Origin: CAMLDH01 sp966250375
Lineage (GTDB): Bacteria > Pseudomonadota > Gammaproteobacteria > Burkholderiales > Burkholderiaceae_D
Reading direction: 5' to 3'
DNA: 40,237 nucleotides
NCBI GenBank assembly: GCA_966250375.1
Contig: CBINHE010000034.1
Location: forward strand, 1-40,237
The notes below the pieces were generated by a model. It saw only the letters and a program-made list of their open reading frames with translations, made no database searches and was not told where the DNA came from. Shown in pieces: positions 32,035 to 38,827 of this stretch; position 1 is the first letter of the stretch, and each line of letters opens with the position of its first letter. Position numbers and translations under genes: made by a program.

Positions 32035-34209
32035 TCAATGTGAAGTCGGCAACACGTGCGTAGCGAGCTTGGTGTTGGTTTTCAGCAGACCGATTTCGTC
32101 GCCGAGTATTTGCACAGCTTCGTTCAACAATACGTCCTTGGCATTTTTTTGTGCCTTTTCAGCTGTCAGTTCAGCGGTAAGAGTGCGCTCATTGGCTTGC
32201 AGGCCATCATCCTCAAACGCAACAAGTTTCAGTGCCTTGGATTTTCCTTTGGGAATCGTTTTTTCGTTGGCAGCCTTTTCAGTCCCGCCATTTTTCTCTC
32301 GTGACTTTAGCCGCGCTTCTTGTGCATCGCGTTCCTTGCGCCGTTCGGCCTCATTGAGCGAGAGGAGGTTCTTCTTGCGTTGCATGTTGAACTCGGCAAT
32401 ATCTTCCCGCAAGTACTGGAAGTCCTTGTCTTGCGCCACGCGGGCGTCATGACGTGCCCGCAGCATTGGCAGCAGATCTGTCAAATCACCGGCTGGCGTG
32501 TACTTGGCGGCCTTGATTTGCCCCCATGGCAGTGCGTTGTCGTAACTGGATTCCCCAAAGCTCTCGGTATCGGAGGTGGTCGGGAAGCTGATATCCGGTA
32601 TCACGCCGCGCAGTTGCGAGGTGCCGCCGTTGATGCGGAAAAATTGGGCAATGGTCATCTTGAGTTCACCGAATTTCGCCTTGTCGTTGTGTGCTATCTG
32701 ATCCAGGCTCACCATGGTTTGTACGGTTCCTTTGCCAAAGCTCGGCTCACCGATCACGAGGCCGCGGCCGTAGTCTTGCATCGCCGCGGCAAAAATCTCC
32801 GACGCCGAGGCCGAGCCGCGATTAATCAGCACGCCAAGCGGACCACCCCAGGCGAGGCCGGCGTTGGTGTCGCTTTCCACTATGACTTTGCCTTGAGCGT
32901 TGCGTTGTTGTACCACAGGGCCTTTATCGATAAACAAGCCGGTGAGTTCAACAGCTTCGCTCAATGAACCGCCGCCATTGTTGCGCAAATCGATCAGCAC
33001 GCTGTCGACTTTGTCCTTTTTGAGCTCGGCCAACAGGCGCGACACATCGCGGGTGGCGCTTTTGAAATTCTTGTCGCCTTTTTGTCGCGCGCTAAAATCC
33101 TGATAAAAAGTGGGTAGAGAAATCACGCCGATGCGAAGAGTTGCATTACCGTTTTTTACGTTAATGATCGATTTTTTTGCTGCCTGTTGTTCCAGATTGA
33201 TTTTTTTGCGCGTCAGCGAAACGAGTTTATGCTTGCCGTCCAGGCCGGCATCCACGGGAAACACGTCAAGCGATACTATCGAATCGACTGCGCCGCGAAT
33301 CAACGCAACGGTGTCGTCCAGACGCCAGCCCAGAACTTCTGTCATGGCGCCTTTTTCGCCTTGTCTGATACCGACGATGCGATCCCCGATTTTCAGCTTG
33401 CCGGAAAGTGCGGCGGGGCCGCCAGGAACGAGTTCCCGAATCGTGGTGTATTCGTCCTTTTCCTGCAGCACCGCGCCAATACCTACCAGCGATAGCTTCA
33501 TCGCAATGTCGAAATTTTCTGACGCCTTCGGTCCCAGATAATTGGTGTGCGGTTCGATGGACGTTGTATAGGCATTCATGAAGATTTGAAACACGTCGTC
33601 GCTTTTGAGCTGGGCTATGCGCGTCAAATAATTGTTGTAACGCTTGTCCAGAGTATCGCCGATGCTTTTATCGTCTTTGCCCGCAAGCTTGAGCCGGAGC
33701 CAGTCGTTTTTGATGCGCTTGCGCCACAGGTCGCGCATGGCGTCTTCCGATTTGGGCCATGAGGCCTTTTCGCGCTCGTATTGGTAGCTTTCTTTTTGTT
33801 CGAAATCAAAGCCTTGCTTGAGCAACGTGCGTGCATAGGCGAAGCGCGTAGCGATGCGTTGCTGGTACAAATCGAAAATAGCGAAAGGAGTATTCAGATT
33901 TTCTTTGAGAATGGCATCGTCCAGTTGGGTTCGAGCCTTGGCAAATCGGTCGATATCCGCTTGCACGAAAAATATTCTTTCGGGATCAAGCGATTTCAGA
34001 TAGCGATCGAATATTTTTTCCGACATGGCATCGTCGAGCACGATGGGCTGGTAGTGGTAGCGGGTCAGAACTTCAGCGGATAGATGCGCTGCCTGGGATT
34101 GTTGTTGCAGCGGGCTGAGCTGCTGCGGCATGGTTGCGTCAATCGAAGCGGCTTGCGTTGCTGTCACAAATGCAAGCAAGGTCCACAGCAGTGTCTTTTT
34201 CATTCGCAT
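32035..34209 (-). CDS. prc: Carboxy-terminal processing protease (tail-specific protease)
   Basis: This is a 724-residue periplasmic S41 protease that degrades misfolded or tagged envelope proteins and trims substrates at the C-terminus. The signal peptide is MKKTLLWTLLAFVTATQA. An N-terminal helical domain (about 30-230) precedes the PDZ domain (about 240-330, LVGIGAVLQEKDEYTTIREL, then VPGGPAALSGKLKIGDRIVG). The protease core contains the catalytic serine near residue 465 (NRGSASASEIFAAAM) and lysine near 491 (PSFGKGTVQTM). The C-terminal DUF3340 region is Lys/Glu-rich. Two starts are possible: MRMKK at 34209, or MKK six bases downstream. Confidence 0.95.
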   Translation of the reverse strand: MRMKKTLLWTLLAFVTATQAASIDATMPQQLSPLQQQSQAAHLSAEVLTRYHYQPIVLDDAMSEKIFDRYLKSLDPERIFFVQADIDRFAKARTQLDDAILKENLNTPFAIFDLYQQRIATRFAYARTLLKQGFDFEQKESYQYEREKASWPKSEDAMRDLWRKRIKNDWLRLKLAGKDDKSIGDTLDKRYNNYLTRIAQLKSDDVFQIFMNAYTTSIEPHTNYLGPKASENFDIAMKLSLVGIGAVLQEKDEYTTIRELVPGGPAALSGKLKIGDRIVGIRQGEKGAMTEVLGWRLDDTVALIRGAVDSIVSLDVFPVDAGLDGKHKLVSLTRKKINLEQQAAKKSIINVKNGNATLRIGVISLPTFYQDFSARQKGDKNFKSATRDVSRLLAELKKDKVDSVLIDLRNNGGGSLSEAVELTGLFIDKGPVVQQRNAQGKVIVESDTNAGLAWGGPLGVLINRGSASASEIFAAAMQDYGRGLVIGEPSFGKGTVQTMVSLDQIAHNDKAKFGELKMTIAQFFRINGGTSQLRGVIPDISFPTTSDTESFGESSYDNALPWGQIKAAKYTPAGDLTDLLPMLRARHDARVAQDKDFQYLREDIAEFNMQRKKNLLSLNEAERRKERDAQEARLKSREKNGGTEKAANEKTIPKGKSKALKLVAFEDDGLQANERTLTAELTAEKAQKNAKDVLLNEAVQILGDEIGLLKTNTKLATHVLPTSH

Positions 34210-34248
34210 TCCCGAAAATAATCTACAAAGCAGAAGATTATAGTGTGC

Positions 34249-34535
34249 TTACGCAGATGTGGATTTTTGTTCGGTAAAGACCTGATGCAAACCTGATAGC
34301 GGATTGTCATTTGCCTCAAGCTGTCGCAGCTCGAACAAGGCAAATTTCCTCGCTACGGCAGACAGCGTCATCTTTGTGCCGCCACAACGCATATGCGAAC
34401 CCGCCTTGACCCGCACCAGCCAGTCGCTGCCCGCTTTGCTCCATTGCCGCAAATGCGCAACCGAATCAGCTTCACGATCGACGATATGGACCAGCCTCCT
34501 GGCAAGCTGCTGTTTCTCGATCCATATTACAGAAA
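34249..34535 (-). pseudogene. IS4-family transposase remnant
   Basis: On the minus strand an open stretch reads LIDLSVIWIEKQQLARRLVH, IVDREADSVAHLRQWSKAGS, DWLVRVKAGSHMRCGGTKMT and LSAVARKFALFELRQLEAN. This is the central part of an IS4-type transposase around the second catalytic aspartate (VDREAD). Both ends are missing and the fragment ends at a stop near 34249. It lies just upstream of the DUF4142/effector region and marks past insertion there. Confidence 0.75.
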
Positions 34536-34844
34536 GATCAATAAGCTAATACCTCATCCATGAGAAATGACTTTGAATGGCAGCAACGACCATTCGCACA
34601 AGTCTTGATCCTTGTCAGAGACCAGAGGCAGTCTGGCGAAATTGCAGGAACAGAGCGGTGCAGTAGCGGTTCTGATGAAAACGGCAAGGCAAAGTGACAT
34701 ATTTTCGCGAGTCGTATTTGCATTGCGGTGTATCGCAGCCATCGCTAGCGCATGAACCTGATATTCGTCTCAAGGCCATGGTGTGCGACACGGGGCTTCT
34801 GCATGTGCAGATGGCGTGCGATTTATTTATTTTGGAGCACAGTA
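34536..34844. other. Intergenic region before the DUF4142 gene
   Basis: No gene is recognised. Beyond the IS4 fragment it should contain the promoter of the gene at 34845; no convincing -35/-10 pair or hrp box was found here. Confidence 0.4.
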
Positions 34845-36233
34845 ATGAAAAAAATGCTAGCAATGACCTTCACAGCCTTACTTGCCAGTGGCGCTGGAAG
34901 TGCTGATATCAATGACGTGCCGAGTGTGGGTTCTGGCCTGACCGTGAATACCTCTTCCACTGCGGCGGAAAGCAGGAATTTTCTGATAAGCGCTTATCAG
35001 GACGGAGTCGCAGAGATCGCGGTATCCCGGCTTGCCTTGCAAAAAGCGGTGGATGACAACGTAAAAAAGTTCGCGCAAAGGATGATTGACGATCATACCC
35101 AGGCCAACAATGAGATCACGCAATTGGCCCAGGCAAAGAACATTCCGTTGCCGACCGTCGCTTCTGCAGCAGACCAGACAACACTGCAAAACTTGTCTAA
35201 CCTTAACGGCATTGATTTCGACCGGGCATACATACGCCGCAATGTCATGGTGCATGAAAAAGACGTGAGCCTGTTCAGAGAGCAGGCCATCGCCGGAGCG
35301 GATGCCGATATCAAGACATTTGCTGCCAATACCTTGCCCGCCCTGCAGATACATCTGCTATCGGCAAAGACAATTGGTGGAATGATTGATCCGGCCGTCT
35401 TCCTGATGAATGCATTCCAGGACGGAAAGGCTGAAATCCAGTTGTCCACACTGGCACTACAAAAGTCAAGTAATACGGGAGTCAGGCAGTTTGCGCAGAG
35501 GATGATCAATGATCATACGCAGGTTAACAATGAAATCACGCAGCTGGCTCAGGCAGAGAACATAACTTTGCCGGTTGATATTCCAGTGGAACACAAAGCT
35601 GCCTACGACGATATGTCGAAGATGACTGGCGTGGATTTCGACAAGGCGTATATGAACCACAACGTCCTTGTACACGCAGTGGGCGTAACGCAAGCGACGG
35701 CGCAAGCGGGGGGCGGGACCGATGCCGATATCAAGGCATTTGCCGCCAGGACGCTGCCAAAGCTGTCGATGCATCTGCAAACGGCAAGGGATATCTATGA
35801 GGGGATAGAACCTAGTCTGCTGTTCGCTGCATTCCAGGACGGCATGGGTGAAATCCTGTTGTCGAAGCTGGCACTGCAAAAAACGTCGGATGTCGAGGTG
35901 CGCCAGTATGCGCAACGGATGATCAATGACCATACCCGTGCCAATAACCGGGTGGAGCAGCTGGCACAGAGAAATAATCTCACGCTGCCGCGTGAAGTCG
36001 CGGCCGAACAAGTGCGTGCCTACATCAGATTGTCGCAATTGTCCGGCCAAGCGTTCGACAGGGCCTACATGGACAACAATGTCAACGTTCATGCAAAAGA
36101 TGTAGCGTCCTTCAAGCTGCATGCGGCGAATGAGAATGACGCGGATATCAGGGCATTCGCTATTGAAACACTGCCTGTACTGACGGCCCACCTGGAGCTG
36201 GCGCAGAAGATCAATAGCCGGCTGAATACTTGA
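34845..36233 (+). CDS. Secreted protein with three tandem DUF4142 domains
   Basis: The start at 34845 has GGAG seven bases upstream and gives MKKMLAMTFTALLASGAGSA, a signal peptide; an open extension to 34752 is rejected. The 462-residue product carries three DUF4142 (ferritin-like four-helix) units at about residues 42-180, 184-320 and 323-460. Each shows A(Y/F)QDGxxEIxxSxLALQK, FAQRMIxDHTxAN, LAQxxNxxLP and DADIxAFAxxTLPxLxxHL. Most family members have a single domain, and their role is unknown, though they are often linked to envelope stress. The three copies differ considerably, so the triplication is old. It is located in the periplasm or outside the cell. Confidence 0.85.
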   Translation: MKKMLAMTFTALLASGAGSADINDVPSVGSGLTVNTSSTAAESRNFLISAYQDGVAEIAVSRLALQKAVDDNVKKFAQRMIDDHTQANNEITQLAQAKNIPLPTVASAADQTTLQNLSNLNGIDFDRAYIRRNVMVHEKDVSLFREQAIAGADADIKTFAANTLPALQIHLLSAKTIGGMIDPAVFLMNAFQDGKAEIQLSTLALQKSSNTGVRQFAQRMINDHTQVNNEITQLAQAENITLPVDIPVEHKAAYDDMSKMTGVDFDKAYMNHNVLVHAVGVTQATAQAGGGTDADIKAFAARTLPKLSMHLQTARDIYEGIEPSLLFAAFQDGMGEILLSKLALQKTSDVEVRQYAQRMINDHTRANNRVEQLAQRNNLTLPREVAAEQVRAYIRLSQLSGQAFDRAYMDNNVNVHAKDVASFKLHAANENDADIRAFAIETLPVLTAHLELAQKINSRLNT

Positions 36234-36514
36234 AGATTCTCGCGTTGTTGACAGAGATGCGTTTTACGTAGGCAGCATGACTACGCAAAACGCTGCCTGA
36301 CCACATTACATCTACAAGGAGGCAGAACCACAGCATTGGCGCTCGATCAGGCTGGATAGCATCCACACTCAAGCTCTCGCATTTCCCGAACCTGTCCCGC
36401 GCCAACCGCGTTGGAACTGAATGCCCTTTTTCGCCACTCATCGTATTTGGTAACGTAGTAGCCGTCTTCCCGCGCTGCGCGCTATCAAGCCTTCATTTCA
36501 TTTTTTCAGCGAGA
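36234..36514. other. Intergenic region carrying the LRR-gene promoter
   Basis: No gene is seen. The hrp box at 36413-36440 is the main feature. No terminator for the DUF4142 gene was found. Confidence 0.5.
36413..36440 (+). promoter_or_regulatory. hrp box upstream of the LRR effector gene
   Basis: GGAACT, 15 bases, CCACTCA: an exact match to the HrpL consensus GGAAC(C/T)-N15/16-CCACNNA. It ends 74 bp before the first ATG of the N-terminal segment (36515). It has the same GGAACT-N15-CCACNCA form as the other four boxes in the window. Confidence 0.75.
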
Positions 36515-36705
36515 ATGACCATGGACATCCGCTCATCAACGGCAGCAACAGCGCACCATTCGCAAAATGCACTCCCGGACAATCCCGGCACATCCAACTC
36601 ACCGTCCGTTGAGCGGCACATGCCCTCTCCGCCACCCGCACCGGGCCTGTTTCAGTCGGGGGGCCATTTTCTGCAAAGGTTGAAGATTTTTGCCCCCCAA
36701 AAGCC
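36515..36705 (+). pseudogene. N-terminal secretion segment of the LRR protein, out of frame
   Basis: From ATG 36515 (or 36521) the frame reads MTMDIRSSTAATAHHSQNAL, then PDNPGTSNSPSVERHMPSPP and PAPGLFQSGG up to about residue 60. It is Ser/Thr/Pro-rich and polar, like type III effector N-termini. The LRR frame has a stop at 36610-36612 and only opens after it, while this frame continues as unrelated sequence to 36880. The join most likely falls at the C6 run at 36693-36698; restoring one C would fuse both parts into one protein of about 640 residues. It therefore looks like a one-base loss, phase variation or a read error. Confidence 0.65.
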
Positions 36706-38442
36706 ATGTGGCCGTCTCGCGTTTTTGGCTCAACTGGAAAACAATATGCGCCATGCAGGCTGCTTCCAAAGTTCAATCGTAGAGTTAAAAACCTTTTTGG
36801 CGATCCCGATCCACAGAGCCTCTATGCGCAAAACATCCTGGCAGATTTGCAAGCGAATTGCTATGCACCTGAAAGCGTGAAACGTCATATCAAACGGATG
36901 CGCGATTTTCAGGAGAAATGTTATTCCCAACTGAGAAATCAGGTCCCTAGGACTAGGGAGCTGATCAATCTACGAGAACTACGTCTACGGGCTGGTAACT
37001 TTGCCGCCTTGCCTAGTGAAATCGGGCGACTGACCAATCTACAAATACTTGAGCTGCGTTACAACCAGTTCGCCACCTTGTCTAGTGAAATCGGGCAACT
37101 GACCAATCTACAAACACTTTGGCTGGGTAACAACAAGCTCGCCGCCTTGCCTGGTGAAATCGGGCAACTGACTAATCTACAAAGTCTTTGGCTGGAGAAC
37201 AACAAACTCGCCGCCTTGCCTGGTGAAATCGGGCAACTGACCAATCTACAAAAACTTGATCTGCAGAACAACAAACTCGCCGCCTTGCCTGGTGAAATCG
37301 GGCAACTGTCCAATCTACAAACACTTGATCTGAATAACAACCAGCTCGCCGCCTTGCCTGGTGAAATCGGGCAACTGTCCAATCTACAAACACTTGATTT
37401 GGATAACAACCATCTCGTCGCCTTACCTGGTGAAATCGGGCAACTGTCCAAACTACAAAGACTTTGGCTGCGTAACAACCAATTCACCACCGTACCCCGT
37501 GTATTGCTCGATTTCCCTGCAGGAACCGAAATCAATTTACAAGGCAACCCCTTGCCCGACGCAGAAATTATTGCGGTACGTGAGGAGATCGAGCGACGCC
37601 GCGCAGGGAGACAAGCAGTGCCGCGATTGATCCTGCCCTCACTCGCAGCCGATGGAGAGGATGCCCTTCGGGCGGCTGCGGCTGGGGACATGAATGTCCA
37701 TCAGCAGCCCCTCACGGACGCCTTCAAGCGGCGGCTCGACGAACTGGCTAACCAATTCCCCGGCAACCTGAAAGGCGAAACTGAGCAAGATCGTGCTGAA
37801 ATGAAAACCATCGAGAAGCGCTTGTTTGCCGCTTTTGAGCGCCATGCCGCGCACCATCCCCGCTATCGTGCTGCCTGCGATGTCGCTCGGACCATGTTCC
37901 AGAAAGGCTATGGTCAGCGTAGGGCGTACTACAATGATTTCCGCTACTCGTCAGGCCATGTGCTCTGTTACGTCGTTCTTGCGATGGAAGCGCAATGGGA
38001 ACGCACACCTGACACCGAACGCGACCAGGCACAAGAGAATGGGGTGAACAATCTCATCGACTTCCTCGCTGCCGGCCGCGACTTTTGCGATACCCGTCAT
38101 ATCGAAGAAGTCTTGCAAATGATCGGCATACCACTGTCACGGCATGCGCAAGACAATGCCGGCGTCATCGGCGCCACCCCTGTCGGACTCGCCGCTGAAC
38201 AAATCCGTGAAGCCACGTTCCCGGTAGCGAAGCGCACCTTGCGCGACATCGACCGGCAGACCCCCGACTTGGCAGACGATGCTCTGCAGGCGGCCTTTCG
38301 CACTGCGCTCACCCGCGCCATGCATGCCGAGCATCCGGGAGTGACGCAAGAACAACTCAACGCTTACCTCAACACCGATATCCTGCCGATGTGGGATACG
38401 TTCAAGGAACTCGCGCTGGATGAGGAGGGCAATCCCCCATAA
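36706..38442 (+). CDS. Leucine-rich-repeat protein, candidate type III effector (main part)
   Basis: This is the 578-residue open frame from the first in-frame ATG. About residues 85-265 hold eight 23-residue LRRs plus a partial one, of the form LxxLPxEIGQLxNLQxLxLxNN, nearly identical in DNA (69 bp units). The preceding region (about 20-80) is charged and helical (LYAQNILADLQANCYAPESV, KRHIKRMRDFQEKC). The C-terminal ~300 residues are helical with no motif I can name; the Cys motif of NEL ubiquitin ligases is not seen. Effectors such as XopL combine LRRs with a non-NEL ligase domain, so ubiquitin ligation is possible but unproven. There is no ribosome-binding site at 36706; the real start is probably at 36515, in another frame. 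Confidence 0.78.
   Translation: MWPSRVFGSTGKQYAPCRLLPKFNRRVKNLFGDPDPQSLYAQNILADLQANCYAPESVKRHIKRMRDFQEKCYSQLRNQVPRTRELINLRELRLRAGNFAALPSEIGRLTNLQILELRYNQFATLSSEIGQLTNLQTLWLGNNKLAALPGEIGQLTNLQSLWLENNKLAALPGEIGQLTNLQKLDLQNNKLAALPGEIGQLSNLQTLDLNNNQLAALPGEIGQLSNLQTLDLDNNHLVALPGEIGQLSKLQRLWLRNNQFTTVPRVLLDFPAGTEINLQGNPLPDAEIIAVREEIERRRAGRQAVPRLILPSLAADGEDALRAAAAGDMNVHQQPLTDAFKRRLDELANQFPGNLKGETEQDRAEMKTIEKRLFAAFERHAAHHPRYRAACDVARTMFQKGYGQRRAYYNDFRYSSGHVLCYVVLAMEAQWERTPDTERDQAQENGVNNLIDFLAAGRDFCDTRHIEEVLQMIGIPLSRHAQDNAGVIGATPVGLAAEQIREATFPVAKRTLRDIDRQTPDLADDALQAAFRTALTRAMHAEHPGVTQEQLNAYLNTDILPMWDTFKELALDEEGNPP
36990..37490 (+). repeat. 69 bp tandem repeats coding for LRRs
   Basis: About seven copies of a 69 bp unit (CTCGCCGCCTTGCCTGGTGAAATCGGGCAACTG and following) are nearly identical at the DNA level, far beyond what the protein pattern needs. 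This implies recent unit duplication or gene conversion. Confidence 0.9.
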
Positions 38443-38827
38443 GCGCTAACCAGCTTTCCCACGCCAGGGTTCATCTTGCTGGCAGCCCCGTTTTTTTCGC
38501 GGGGATTCGCGCAATGCCTGGCGGGTGCTGCCCCATTTCGCCAGGCACGCAAACAACGGCATGTCACCACGTAACCTGCCGCTTCCATCGTCTCCGCTTG
38601 CAACTGCTTTTGCCGCCCGGCTCAGCCCGACGCAAGAATCGCCGTCCCGGTCGCCAGGAAAGCCGGGAGAGCGGTAGACGGCAAACGTTGCTCAAGCATG
38701 CATCGTGACGATGCCTCGGGTAGCCATGCCGGCCAGTGGAACTGAAAAGCCGTTGCAGCCACTCATGAAGTTACCTCATGCCGGCTTGTACTGGTGCATG
38801 CCCATTCGTTCAACCATCTTTCACACC
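38443..38827. other. Intergenic region with a hrp box
   Basis: No gene is supported between the LRR gene and the repeat-protein gene. A short stem CCCCG...CGGGG (38486-38504) with a T-run in its loop is a poor terminator. The hrp box lies at 38738-38765. Confidence 0.5.
38738..38765 (+). promoter_or_regulatory. hrp box upstream of the repeat-protein effector gene
   Basis: GGAACT, 15 bases, CCACTCA, an exact consensus match ending 62 bp before the ATG at 38828. This is a typical distance for HrpL-driven effector genes. Confidence 0.75.

Noticed and set aside
36706..38442. NEL-type (IpaH/SspH) ubiquitin ligase
   Set aside because: The C-terminal domain lacks the conserved Cys-x-Asp-Arg context of NEL enzymes; only a vague CDTR occurs.
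38443..38827. PIP box (TTCG-N16-TTCG) for HrpB/HrpX control
   Set aside because: Several TTCG motifs exist near 38496-38541 but none has the required spacing; the hrp box fits exactly instead.
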